From NCBI GenBank assembly GCA_007134165.1, contig SLLJ01000212.1, positions 1 to 10,339 of the forward strand: a DNA stretch of 10,339 nucleotides. The letters run 5' to 3'. The translations under genes were made by a program, and so were the position numbers. The DNA is from Nitriliruptoraceae bacterium. GTDB lineage: Bacteria > Actinomycetota > Nitriliruptoria > Nitriliruptorales > Nitriliruptoraceae. Shown piece after piece: positions 1-7,374 of this stretch (position 1 is the stretch's first letter; every line of letters starts with the position of its first letter). The notes beneath the pieces were generated by a model. It ran no database searches, had not been told where the DNA came from, and saw only the letters and a program-made list of their open reading frames with translations.

Positions 1-615
1 GACGATGTGCGCGGCGTCCAGCAGCCCTCGGTGCCTCAGGGCGCAGACGCAGCAGCGGTCCTGGTACGCGAACAGCACTCGGCTCCGGAACTCGCGCTGA
101 TGAAGGCGGACTCGCTGCTCGCGTTTGGCGTATCGGCGTAGATCAATGAGCTCCGCGTACTCGCCGGTCGCAGGCTGGTCGCTTACCAGTACACCGTCGG
201 TCTCCGTACCCGTGATGAAGACGGGGTACGTCGGCTCGTAGAAGCCGTCTCCGACGCTGATGAAGTAGACCAGCGGTCGACCGCTGGCGCCGAGCTGGTG
301 AAGGCTGCGGTTCATGGCCGTGGCTTGCGTTCCGCCTTCGCGCATGTAGCGGTAGTAGCGGTTCCCGTCGTCTCGGTCCTCATCGTCATAGCCGCCCAGC
401 TCGACGCTGGTGCTCGTGGAGATTATGGCGAGCGCCTCTGCCCAGCCGGCCGGCTTCGTGATCCCACCCTGTTCCATCAGGCGGAGCGGCTGGCCGTCGT
501 AGACGAAGCTGTTCACGTCAGAACGACGGACGTACGGGCCAATGCGCTGGCGGAGGTCGTCGAGGAAGGCGAAGACAGCCGCCCGCAGCTGGTCGGAGTC
601 TGAGAGTCGAGGCAT
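1..615 (-). CDS. HNH endonuclease, predicted restriction nuclease (COG3440-like), C-terminus cut by window edge
   Basis: A minus-strand reading frame of 205 codons starts at ATG 615 and stays open to base 1. The N-terminus (MPRLSDSDQLRAAVFAFL), a central part with GRPLVYFISVGDGFYEPTYP, and a closing HNH segment resemble the predicted restriction endonuclease group with an N-terminal recognition-type domain and a C-terminal HNH nuclease. C188-x2-C191 would be the first zinc-knuckle pair and H203 in DAAHIV the first His of the HNH triad; the rest lies outside the window. An in-frame ATG at 657 would add 14 residues, but homologues as I remember them start near MPRLSD, and AGGG lies about 10 bases before ATG 615. 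Codon use looks less GC-biased than in the genes to the right (GAA, CTT, ATA, GGT occur), which fits transfer. Role by inference: cleavage of foreign or modified DNA. No methyltransferase partner is visible. Confidence 0.85.
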   Translation of the reverse strand, partial: MPRLSDSDQLRAAVFAFLDDLRQRIGPYVRRSDVNSFVYDGQPLRLMEQGGITKPAGWAEALAIISTSTSVELGGYDDEDRDDGNRYYRYMREGGTQATAMNRSLHQLGASGRPLVYFISVGDGFYEPTYPVFITGTETDGVLVSDQPATGEYAELIDLRRYAKREQRVRLHQREFRSRVLFAYQDRCCVCALRHRGLLDAAHIV

Positions 616-861
616 GTCCGGCCCTGTGATTCGCCATCTGTGAGCTCGTCGAACCATGGCAGCGAGGAGACTCGACGGCAAGTGACCTGCGTCCCGTCGC
701 CAGACCTCCGCAGAGGGGCCGGAGACCGCCATGGGTCCGGAAGCACGACAGAGTCTTCACCCCTGAAGCAGGCGTCGGGCACGTGGCCCGGTGGCCCCAC
801 GGCAAGACGCGGGGCGTTCAGAGACCAGTCACTGACCGCGCCGACCCGGCCACGGGAGTAC

Positions 862-881
862 GGCACCCATAGGGCACCCAT
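862..881. repeat. Two 9-base direct repeats, 11-base period
   Basis: GGCACCCAT occurs at 862-870 and again at 873-881, separated by AG, just past the terminator on the 3' side of the tRNA gene. Read on the minus strand this is ATGGGTGCC twice. One helical turn of spacing next to a tRNA 3' end could mark integrase arm-type sites, but two short copies are weak evidence. The rest of the 274-base stretch 616-889 shows no gene that I can support. Confidence 0.5.
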
Positions 882-889
882 GAAATACG

Positions 890-911
890 AAAAGGCCCCG
901 AAGGGCCTTTT
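890..911 (-). terminator. Intrinsic terminator of tRNA-fMet
   Basis: AAAAGGCCC (890-898), loop CGAA (899-902) and GGGCCTTTT (903-911) form a perfect 9-bp hairpin three bases from the encoded CCA end. On the minus strand the GC-rich stem is followed by TTTT, the classic Rho-independent form. It is symmetric, so it could also stop plus-strand transcription. Confidence 0.87.
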
Positions 912-913
912 CG

Positions 914-991
914 TGGTAGCGGGGGCAGGATTTGAACCTGCGACCTCCGGGTTATGAGCCCGGCGAGCTGACCGGCCTGCTCCACCCCGCG
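914..991 (-). tRNA. Initiator tRNA-Met (fMet), anticodon CAU
   Basis: This 78-nt cloverleaf reads on the minus strand from CGCGGGG to CCCCGCT, discriminator A and an encoded CCA. The D arm is GAGC/GCTC, the anticodon arm CCGGG-CTCATAA-CCCGG, and the T arm GCAGG-TTCAAAT-CCTGC. Two initiator hallmarks are visible: the first acceptor pair is a C1-U72 mismatch, which allows formylation and blocks elongation use, and the anticodon stem carries the three consecutive GC pairs that direct P-site binding. It stands alone, with its own terminator. Confidence 0.97.
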
Positions 992-1003
992 TCGCTGCCT
1001 CGC

Positions 1004-1009
1004 AAGGTA
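1004..1009 (-). promoter_or_regulatory. Possible -10 element for tRNA-fMet
   Basis: TACCTT on the minus strand (1009-1004) lies 12 bases before the mature tRNA 5' end, which would give a leader of only a few bases. About 17 bases upstream is a poor -35 match (TTCGCG). Position supports it more than sequence does. Confidence 0.3.
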
Positions 1010-1079
1010 CCCGTCACCTCGCCGATGCGCGAATCGACGCGACGATCGACGGGCGTTGCGGGGACTACCGCGCCCGAAC

Positions 1080-1115
1080 GCGCCGCGCCCGGACGGTGAG
1101 GTCCGGGCGCGGCGC
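1080..1115 (-). terminator. Strong GC hairpin ending the UPF0182 transcript
   Basis: GCGCCGCGCCCGGA (1080-1093) and TCCGGGCGCGGCGC (1102-1115) form a perfect 14-bp stem with an 8-base loop, 14 bases beyond the UPF0182 stop codon. No U-tract follows, which is the I-shaped hairpin form often seen in high-GC actinobacteria. It would insulate the tRNA gene from readthrough. Confidence 0.75.
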
Positions 1116-1129
1116 ATCACGAGCTGGCA

Positions 1130-4114
1130 TCAGGCGTCGGGCTCGACCTCGTCCGCCCCGTCGAGGCCGCCCTCGTCCAGACCGTTGTCGTCGAGGTCGC
1201 CGAGCTCCTCGAGCAGGTCGGCGTCGCTGAGCTCGTCGTCGTCGGGAGCGAACAGCTCCTCGACCTCGATGCCCTGGGCGGCCGCGGCCTCGCGCAGCAG
1301 CTCGGCGCCGCGTGCCACCTCGCGCTGGTAGCGACCGAGGTCGCCCTCGCGCAACGCCTCGTCGGCGTTGTCGAAGGCCTCGAGCGCCTCGCGGATCAGC
1401 CGCTCGGAGAGCTCGACGGCGTCCTCGGGCTCGTCGGGCTCCGCCGGCGCATCCGGATCGAGCTCCGCGTCCTCGTCGTCGACGAGCGGATCGTCGGCAG
1501 CAGCGCGGGCCTCCTCCTCGGCGATCGAGTCGGGCACGGGCACGCCGATCAGCTGGCTGAGCGCACCGGCCAGCGTGCGGTCGAAGGCGGTGCGCTCCCC
1601 CATCACCAACGCGACCCGTGCGAGCTCGGGGATGCGGGCCTGCGGGTTCTGCAGGAACAGCGGCTGGACGTAGAGCAGCGAGTCGGCGACGGGCAGCACC
1701 TGCAGGTTGCCGCGGATGACCTGGGAGCCTTCACGGGAACGCAGGGTGATGTAGGCCGAGATGTCGTCGTCCTGCTCGATACGGGCCTGAGCCTGAGTGG
1801 GACCGAGCACCTGCTGGTCGGACGGGAAGCGCACCCCGAACAGCTCGTTGAGCTGCTCGCCGTCCGAGCGACCCGCGAGCCAGGCGACCATGTTGGGCCG
1901 CTGGCGCGCCAGGTAGGGCTGGATGAGGACGAACTCCTCGGTCTCCTCACCGGGCAGCTTCATCAGCAGGTAGTAGGGCTCCAGCGGACGCTGCTGGGCG
2001 GCAGCCCCGAGGTCGGTCGCGCCCTGGTTGGCGGCGAAGGCCGGGTCGGCCGGGATGGACCACTCGTCAGCGCGGTTGTAGAACGCTTCCGAGTCCCGGA
2101 TGTGGTAGGTGGTGAACAACTCCGACTGGAGCCGGAACAGGTCCTGCGGGTAGCGGAAGTGCGGCGCGAAACCGTTGTCGTCCTCCACCGTCTCGAGCAC
2201 CCCGGGGAACACCCGCTCCCAGGCGTCGAGCACCGGATCGTCGTCCTCCACCCGGTACAGGGTGATGGTGCCGTCGAAGCCGTCGACCACCGCCTTGACG
2301 CTGTTGCGGGCGTAGTTGACGGTCGTCTGGCCGCCGGCGTGGGTCAGCGTGCGGCGCTCGGAGTACGGGTAGGCGTTGGAGGTGGTGTAGGCATCGACGA
2401 TGTAGACCACGCGGCCGTCGACCACGGCCGGGTAGGGCGCGTCGTCGAGCAGGAGGAAGGGTGCGACGGCGTTGACCCGCTGCTGGACCTGCCGGTTGAA
2501 GATGATCCGCGAGTCGGGGTTGAGCAGGTTGGTGAGCACCAGGTTGTAGTCGTTGAAGCGCAGCGCGAAGGCCAGGCGACGGGTGAGCGAGTTGATCGGC
2601 ACCCCGCCCTCACCCTCGTAGACCGTGGTGACCTGCTCGAGGGTTTCGGGATCCTCGAAGTTGAGCTCGGCCGCGTCGGTGCGCACCAGCGAGTAGACGG
2701 GCTCGGGGAAGTCCCCGAAGTACACGCTGGGCTCCTCGACCGGGACGATCGCCTCCTCGCCGCTGGGCGGGATGTTGGAGGACAGGAAGACCGGCTGACC
2801 CTCGGGGTTGGCGGTGTTGACCTGGGAGGCCACCACGCCGAAGCCGTGGGTGAAGGTGATGTGCCGGTTCTGCCAGGTGTCCGCACCCTCCTGCAGCTGC
2901 GAGAGCGAACGGGTGGCGATCATCACCTGCCGCAGGTCACCACCGATCTGGTAGCGGTCGATCGAGACGTCGTTGAACTCGTAGTATGGCCGCAGCGACT
3001 GCAGCTCCTGGTAGGTGGTCTCGAGCACCTCGGGGTCCCACAGACGCACGTTGCGCAGCGTGACCTCGTTGTCGATGACGTCACCTTCGTCGAGGTCATT
3101 GGCGATCGGGAAGGAGCTGACCGACACGTCCTGTAGCCCGTAGGCGGTACGGGTCGCCTCGATGTTGCGCTGGATGAATTCCTGCTCGCGGGCGAGCTCC
3201 TGGGGGTCGACCCGCAGCCGCTGGATCGCGGCCGGGTAGGCGCCCTGCAGGATGATGGAGGCGACCACCAGTAGGGCGATCGCCGCACCGGGCAGCAGGA
3301 ACCCTCGGCGGCGGATCCACAGCAGGACCAGCACGACCGCGATCGCCGTCACGCCCATCAGCAGGTACAGGGCGGGCAGCTCGGCGTTGACGTCGGTGTA
3401 GGACGCCCCGGTCACGGTGCCGCGCGGGGAGTAGTTGAGGTCGTAGCGGTCCAGCCACAGCCCCCAGGCGCGCACGGCGAGGATCAGCGACAGCAGGATG
3501 GCGAGGTGGGCCTTGACCCCGGGCAGGATCTTCTCGCCCTCCGCCTCAGGGCGGATGCCACCGAGCAGGTAGTGGGCACCCGCGGTGAGCAGCGCGCTGA
3601 GGATCAGCGAGGTGAACAGCCAGGTCTGGACCAGCACGAGGAACGGGTGGGAGAACAGGTAGTAGCCCACGTCCACGCCGAACTGCGGGTCGGCGACGCC
3701 GACCTCGGCGGCGTTGCGCCACAGCAGGTAGGGCTCCCACTGCGCGCTGATCGCCAGCCCCGAGGTGAAGCCGAACAGCACCGCGATCGCGGCGATCAGC
3801 CACGGCAGGTACGGATCGGCCATCTCCCGGTAGCGCTGGATCTGCGCCTGCTGGGGCGTGGAGGGCACGTAGAAGGGCCTCAGGCGGCGCGCGATCTGCA
3901 GGTTGACGGCGATCAGCGCGGCCAGCACCAGGCCGAACACGAGCCCGAGCAGGACGCGGGTGGTGAGCACGGTGGTGAAGACCGCGCGGAAGCCGCGCTC
4001 GTCGAACCACCACAGGTCGGTGAAGAGCACGGCGACACGGTTGGCGCTGAACAGCACCAGCACCACGGCGAGGATCACCACGGTGCCCAGACGACGGCGG
4101 ACGAGATCGCCCAC
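1130..4114 (-). CDS. UPF0182 family large integral membrane protein
   Basis: The protein has 994 residues, close to the usual length for this actinobacterial family (Rv0064 and Rv3193c are members I recall). GTG 4114 is the chosen start: GGAAGG lies six bases upstream and the first membrane segment begins at residue 9. The longer in-frame ATG at 4264 would add 50 arginine- and proline-rich residues and overlap the preceding gene. Seven hydrophobic segments are visible at about 9-31, 52-71, 103-123, 158-180, 203-221, 247-267 and 272-290, followed by a large soluble region of about 570 residues, probably outside the cell. From about 866 the sequence is acidic, with a charged helix (residues about 900-945) and a last 40 residues that are mostly Asp, Glu, Leu and Gly. 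The molecular function is unknown. It lies 164 bases after the PDZ/S16 protease gene on the same strand, so the two may be linked functionally. Confidence 0.93.
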   Translation of the reverse strand: MGDLVRRRLGTVVILAVVLVLFSANRVAVLFTDLWWFDERGFRAVFTTVLTTRVLLGLVFGLVLAALIAVNLQIARRLRPFYVPSTPQQAQIQRYREMADPYLPWLIAAIAVLFGFTSGLAISAQWEPYLLWRNAAEVGVADPQFGVDVGYYLFSHPFLVLVQTWLFTSLILSALLTAGAHYLLGGIRPEAEGEKILPGVKAHLAILLSLILAVRAWGLWLDRYDLNYSPRGTVTGASYTDVNAELPALYLLMGVTAIAVVLVLLWIRRRGFLLPGAAIALLVVASIILQGAYPAAIQRLRVDPQELAREQEFIQRNIEATRTAYGLQDVSVSSFPIANDLDEGDVIDNEVTLRNVRLWDPEVLETTYQELQSLRPYYEFNDVSIDRYQIGGDLRQVMIATRSLSQLQEGADTWQNRHITFTHGFGVVASQVNTANPEGQPVFLSSNIPPSGEEAIVPVEEPSVYFGDFPEPVYSLVRTDAAELNFEDPETLEQVTTVYEGEGGVPINSLTRRLAFALRFNDYNLVLTNLLNPDSRIIFNRQVQQRVNAVAPFLLLDDAPYPAVVDGRVVYIVDAYTTSNAYPYSERRTLTHAGGQTTVNYARNSVKAVVDGFDGTITLYRVEDDDPVLDAWERVFPGVLETVEDDNGFAPHFRYPQDLFRLQSELFTTYHIRDSEAFYNRADEWSIPADPAFAANQGATDLGAAAQQRPLEPYYLLMKLPGEETEEFVLIQPYLARQRPNMVAWLAGRSDGEQLNELFGVRFPSDQQVLGPTQAQARIEQDDDISAYITLRSREGSQVIRGNLQVLPVADSLLYVQPLFLQNPQARIPELARVALVMGERTAFDRTLAGALSQLIGVPVPDSIAEEEARAAADDPLVDDEDAELDPDAPAEPDEPEDAVELSERLIREALEAFDNADEALREGDLGRYQREVARGAELLREAAAAQGIEVEELFAPDDDELSDADLLEELGDLDDNGLDEGGLDGADEVEPDA

Positions 4115-4275
4115 AGCGGGCCTTCCAGGAGGAGGATGGTTGATGATGGTTCGCGGCGGCAGCCCCTGAGGGTTCTCCGCGCCGCGGTCAGCGCACGCGG
4201 TTCGGGCGGGATACCGCCTCCAGGGTGCCGGACGCCACTCGCGCGCGGTTGCCGGGCGCGCCACCCGGGTCCGTC

Positions 4276-4281
4276 AGGCTA
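4276..4281 (-). promoter_or_regulatory. Possible -10 (TAGCCT) for the UPF0182 gene
   Basis: GGTAGCCTGACGG on the minus strand contains TAGCCT, which overlaps the TAG stop of the protease gene. No good -35 is visible. If used, the leader to GTG 4114 would be about 155 nt and would include a small GGCGG-GATA-CCGCC hairpin (4205-4218). The same core appears before the protease gene and, as TAGGCT, before the HAD gene. Confidence 0.25.
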
Positions 4282-5388
4282 CCCGGCGTGGCCGCCAGCC
4301 GCGTCCATGACCCCGCCCCCAGCCCGCAGCGTGAACGCATCGTCGGGCAGCCCGCCCCCGGCGATAGTGTCGAGGGCGGCCACGGCCCCATCGAGGTCGT
4401 CGACGGGGACCACGAGCACCTCGCGCTCGACCGGCGCGCGCCGGGCCTGGTCGAGGTTGCCGCGGGGCACGAGGAACACCGCGACCGGCCGATCCGTGTC
4501 CGGTCGTGAGGTGGCGGCCACCAGCTTCTGCCGCACCCCGCCGACCGCACCGACCTGGCCGTCGAAGTCGATGGTTCCGGTGCCGGCGACCACGCTGCCG
4601 CCGGTCAGGTCCCGGTCGTCGAGCAGCCCCACGATCGTCAGGGCGAACATCAGCCCGGCTGAGGGGCCACCGATGCGACCGGCGTCGATCTCGACGTCCA
4701 CGGGGACGTCGAGTTCGGTGACCAGCAGCACCCCGACGTAGCCCTTACCGGGCTGGTCGGGTGACTCGCCGAGCTCGACCTCGACCTGCTGTCTCCGTCG
4801 GTCGCGCAGCACCTCGAACACGACGGTCTGGCCGGGCTGCACGGCCTGGACGGCCGCAGCGGCCCCGGCGCTGTCGGTGATCGGCGCGCCGTCGGCACCC
4901 ACCAGGAGGTCGTCGACCTGGAGCCGGTCGGTGACCGCATCCGCGGTGAGCGCCGCGACGCGGGCACCCTCACCGGTGAGTTCGACCCCGAGGTGGGACA
5001 GGGCGGCCACGGTGGCGTTGAGCTGACTGTCGGCCATCAGCGCGGCGTTCTGCTCGGCCACCTCGTCGGGTTCGAGGCCCGGCGGGAAGACCTGCTCACG
5101 GGCCACGACGTCGACGGCGGCCGACGCCCGCGCCCGCAGCCATTCGACCGGTCCGAGCCGGTCGTCGACCGCCACCGTGGTCAGCAGCAGCTGCCCGGCG
5201 GTCGCCTCGCCCGCCGTGTCCTCCACCTCGACCAGCGTCGCGGTGTCCTCGATCGGACCCGGTCGCATCGCGACCTCGCAGGCCGGCTGGGTGGCCAGGA
5301 CCTCGCAGGGGATGTCCCCTCGCGCCAGGACGGCCGCGACCACCAGCACCAGCAGCACCGCCGCGGGGACGAGAAGCAGCCGTCGCAT
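4279..5388 (-). CDS. PDZ domain-containing secreted S16 (Lon-type) serine protease, YlbL-like
   Basis: The protein has 369 residues from ATG 5388, which is preceded by GAGGAG at a six-base spacing; an ATG nine codons upstream lacks this signal. An N-terminal MRRLLL stretch and a hydrophobic segment (about 3-22) form a signal anchor, so the rest should lie outside the membrane. A PDZ-like domain covers about 128-211 and a Lon (S16) protease domain the C-terminal part. The catalytic Ser is S243 in GGPSAG and the Lys is K288 in GVRQK, the Ser-Lys dyad of this class. The family (Rv3194c in Mycobacterium, YlbL in Bacillus) is a membrane-anchored protease with largely unknown substrates. Two cysteines shortly after the anchor (C28, C37) could form a disulfide. 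It is co-directional with the unknown gene upstream and UPF0182 downstream. Confidence 0.92.
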   Translation of the reverse strand: MRRLLLVPAAVLLVLVVAAVLARGDIPCEVLATQPACEVAMRPGPIEDTATLVEVEDTAGEATAGQLLLTTVAVDDRLGPVEWLRARASAAVDVVAREQVFPPGLEPDEVAEQNAALMADSQLNATVAALSHLGVELTGEGARVAALTADAVTDRLQVDDLLVGADGAPITDSAGAAAAVQAVQPGQTVVFEVLRDRRRQQVEVELGESPDQPGKGYVGVLLVTELDVPVDVEIDAGRIGGPSAGLMFALTIVGLLDDRDLTGGSVVAGTGTIDFDGQVGAVGGVRQKLVAATSRPDTDRPVAVFLVPRGNLDQARRAPVEREVLVVPVDDLDGAVAALDTIAGGGLPDDAFTLRAGGGVMDAAGGHAG

Positions 5389-5421
5389 GCAGGGCTCCTC
5401 GGGTCCGCGCGGCACCCGGCC

Positions 5422-5427
5422 AGGCTA
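5422..5427 (-). promoter_or_regulatory. Possible -10 (TAGCCT) for the PDZ protease
   Basis: GGTAGCCTGG on the minus strand places TAGCCT so that transcription would start near 5415, about 27 bases before ATG 5388. It directly adjoins a 10-base palindrome, ACCGGCCGGT (5427-5436). No clear -35 is present. It would let the protease be expressed apart from the upstream unknown gene. Confidence 0.35.
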
Positions 5428-5463
5428 CCGGCCGGTGTCGTGACCCGAGTTCGCCCCCGAGGA

Positions 5464-5982
5464 TCAGCCGTTGCGGTGGAGGAAGGAGGGCAGCTTGCTC
5501 TCGTACAGCGGTTCCTCCGGCGAATCCGACGCTTCGGGACCCTCGTACTCGGCAGGCTCTGCGTGGGTCCAGAACTGTGGCGGTGAAGGCAGGGGTCTCG
5601 GCCCCGGGCGCGGCACGTCGTGGGGCGCGCTCGGCCCAGGAGGCTGGACCGGGGGCTGGACGGGCGGCTGCTCGACGGCCGAAGGCGCGTCCGCATAGGG
5701 AGGCGGCGCCTCCGCGTAGGGGGGCGGCGCATCCGCGTAGGGTGCCTGCGGGTGGGAGGCCGCCCCGACCTCGGTCGTCTGGTCGTCATCGACGACCACG
5801 ACGCGGTAGTAGGTGTGGACCTCGGTGTGGACCTCGGTGTGCAGTTCGCGGAACAGGCGGACCTGGTCGAAGCCCGCCTCGTTGCGCAACTGCTCCGCAC
5901 GGTCGATCGCCGCCTCGAGGGAGACCGTGTCTTCGAGTTGGGGCCGACCCTCAGCGTCGTAGTAGTGCACTGAGTAGCTCAT
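5464..5982 (-). CDS. Unknown small protein with proline-rich repeats
   Basis: This 172-residue protein starts at ATG 5982 with only a weak ribosome site (GGAA). Residues about 1-66 look folded: a strand (SYSVHYYDAEG), a helix (AAIDRAEQLRNEAG) and two strands ending in YYRVVVVDDD. They include a tandem HTEV repeat (LHTEVHTEVHTYY). Residues about 77-140 are low-complexity and proline-rich, with PYADAPP/PYAEAPP repeats and PPVQPPVQPP, and the chain ends in YESKLPSFLHRNG. There is no signal peptide or membrane segment, so it is probably cytoplasmic. I do not recognise the family. The reading frame is believable because the repeats keep frame (21- and 12-base units) and the charged N-terminal block alternates like a real domain. 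It is followed after 75 bases by the PDZ protease gene on the same strand. Confidence 0.75.
   Translation of the reverse strand: MSYSVHYYDAEGRPQLEDTVSLEAAIDRAEQLRNEAGFDQVRLFRELHTEVHTEVHTYYRVVVVDDDQTTEVGAASHPQAPYADAPPPYAEAPPPYADAPSAVEQPPVQPPVQPPGPSAPHDVPRPGPRPLPSPPQFWTHAEPAEYEGPEASDSPEEPLYESKLPSFLHRNG
5687..5749. repeat. Three 21-bp tandem units encoding PYADAPP-type repeats
   Basis: Units at 5687-5707, 5708-5728 and 5729-5749 share the core TCCGCRTAGGG, and each encodes seven residues of the proline-rich tail of the unknown protein. Their divergence is small, so the array is recent or under conversion. Copy number may vary among strains. Confidence 0.85.
5812..5847. repeat. Three 12-bp tandem units encoding the HTEV repeat
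   Basis: GGTGTGGACCTC occurs at 5812-5823 and 5824-5835 exactly and at 5836-5847 with three changes. It encodes the four-residue repeat in the otherwise folded-looking part of the unknown protein. Confidence 0.85.
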
Positions 5983-6150
5983 CTGGGTTCCGTTTGATCG
6001 GGAGATGCGATCGGCACCGGGGAGCGCCGTGTTCGCCTCCCGTCGGCCACGACGCCCGCACGGACAAGCATTCGACGCTCACAAGTCGTTCGTAGCAGGG
6101 CATCGGCTCGGTCTGCGCCGGCGATCGTCTCGGTGCCGCCTCGGCCGGAA

Positions 6151-7218
6151 TCAGCGCTGCTGACGGGCCCGGCGCTGACGCAGCAGCCGTCGGCTGCCGC
6201 TGACCGCAGCCAGGCCGGCGAGCCCAGCCAGAGCGGTGGCACCCAGCGCCACCGTGCCCTTGGTGGCTCGGACCCCGGCCAGGGCGAGGTAGCGACGGTG
6301 CTCCTGCGCGAAGACGTCGAGCGCGTCGCGGTTGCTGTGCCGAGGTTGCCAGCCGGTCGCGATGAGCCGGCTCGGATCGACCACGTACGGGTACATGATG
6401 TGCCGGATGAGTCCGGGTGGCTGTTCGCCGATCCCCAGCCGCCAGAGCCGCTCGGCGCTGGAGAATGCGACCTCCTCGGGGACCTCCACCGTCCGGCGTC
6501 CGACGATCGCGGTGACCTCGTCCAGCGACAGCCAACCCTCGGCGCTGACGTTGTAGACGCCGGTCAGGTGCCGGTCGAGCACGTGCACGATGGCGGCGAC
6601 GACGTCATCGAGGTGGACGAACTGCAGCGGCGGCTTGTGCCCCTTGACCAGCGTGACGCGGGGCGCCTCGAACCACCGGCTGATGAAGTTCTGCACCCCG
6701 GGGCCGAGCACCGGCGCCACGCGCAGGACGGTCAGGTCCGGTCCGATGGCGGGCCCGCGGCTCGCGAGCCATTGCTCGATCTCCGCCTTGTGCTCGGCGT
6801 AGTTGAAGCCCGGGGTGCCGCGGATCGGACTCGTCTCGCTCAGCGGTACCTCGTTGTCGGGATGTGCGCCGTAGGCGGCCACCGACGACAGATACACGAC
6901 GTGACCGACCCCGGCGCGGTGGGCGGCCTCGATCACGTTGCGGGTGCCTGCGACGTTGACCGAGCGCATGTGGTCCTCGTCGTGCAGGGGGTCGAGTTGG
7001 AAGGCCAGGTGCACCAGCGCATCGACCCCCTCGAGCCCCTCGGCGAGGTCGGGGTCACGCACGTCGGCCGACTGCACGACCAGCGCCGGCGCGGTCAGTC
7101 CGTCCGGAGCGAGCCGATCGATGCCGATCAGACGCTCGATGTCCTCACGTGACGCGAGCGCCGCGACGAGCCGGCGGCCGATCAGCCCGCCGACCCCGGT
7201 GATGGCGATGGTGCGCAC
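6151..7218 (-). CDS. NAD-dependent epimerase/dehydratase-like SDR with C-terminal hydrophobic segment
   Basis: The protein has 355 residues. GTG 7218 is the start because GGGAGG lies six bases before it and the next residues open the Rossmann fold; the same frame runs further upstream, but only as antisense to the Zincin_2 gene. The nucleotide-binding TGVGGLIG has its glycines at 8, 11 and 14. LSSVAAYG places the active-site Ser at 111/112, and YAEHK gives Y140 and K144, so the extended-SDR catalytic residues are complete. NVAGTRNVIEAA and FVHLDDVV are typical of the sugar-nucleotide epimerase/dehydratase group. After residue 320 there is a short hydrophobic stretch (TVALGATALAGLAGLAAVSG) and a basic tail, probably a single C-terminal membrane anchor. 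The substrate cannot be read from sequence. It is divergent from the Zincin_2 gene, with 156 bases between the starts. Confidence 0.92.
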   Translation of the reverse strand: MRTIAITGVGGLIGRRLVAALASREDIERLIGIDRLAPDGLTAPALVVQSADVRDPDLAEGLEGVDALVHLAFQLDPLHDEDHMRSVNVAGTRNVIEAAHRAGVGHVVYLSSVAAYGAHPDNEVPLSETSPIRGTPGFNYAEHKAEIEQWLASRGPAIGPDLTVLRVAPVLGPGVQNFISRWFEAPRVTLVKGHKPPLQFVHLDDVVAAIVHVLDRHLTGVYNVSAEGWLSLDEVTAIVGRRTVEVPEEVAFSSAERLWRLGIGEQPPGLIRHIMYPYVVDPSRLIATGWQPRHSNRDALDVFAQEHRRYLALAGVRATKGTVALGATALAGLAGLAAVSGSRRLLRQRRARQQR

Positions 7219-7246
7219 GACCTGCCTCCCTGCCCGGCTGGTGTCC

Positions 7247-7252
7247 ACGGTA
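7247..7252 (-). promoter_or_regulatory. Possible -10 for the SDR gene
   Basis: TACCGT on the minus strand lies 28 bases before GTG 7218. GCGACC is a poor -35 candidate 19 bases upstream. Only the position makes it worth listing. Confidence 0.2.
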
Positions 7253-7374
7253 GCTCCACCGGGCGGCGGTGGGTCGCCGCGCCGGTCCCCGGGACCGGAT
7301 CCTCTGCCACGCAGCCCCGCAGCGCCGTCGGTCGGGATACGGCACGCTGGTCTCCGACCACGGAGGACGACCAC

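Noticed and set aside
298..603. 101-residue plus-strand frame
   Set aside because: Antisense to the HNH nuclease gene, which has a recognisable family sequence.
513..957. Short frames between the nuclease and the tRNA on both strands
   Set aside because: No ribosome site or domain; some overlap the tRNA or terminator, which explains their residues.
4115..4264. 50-codon N-terminal extension of UPF0182
   Set aside because: Arg/Pro-rich with no family match; GTG 4114 has an excellent ribosome site.
3506..4741. 411-residue plus-strand frame opposite UPF0182 and the protease
   Set aside because: It is antisense to two well-supported genes, its composition is Gln/Arg/His-rich without domains, and it has no ribosome site; a GC-skew shadow.
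6000..6150. Possible small minus-strand ORF (MPCYERLVSVEC...) between the SDR and the unknown gene
   Set aside because: No Shine-Dalgarno sequence and it runs on into the unknown gene in another frame.
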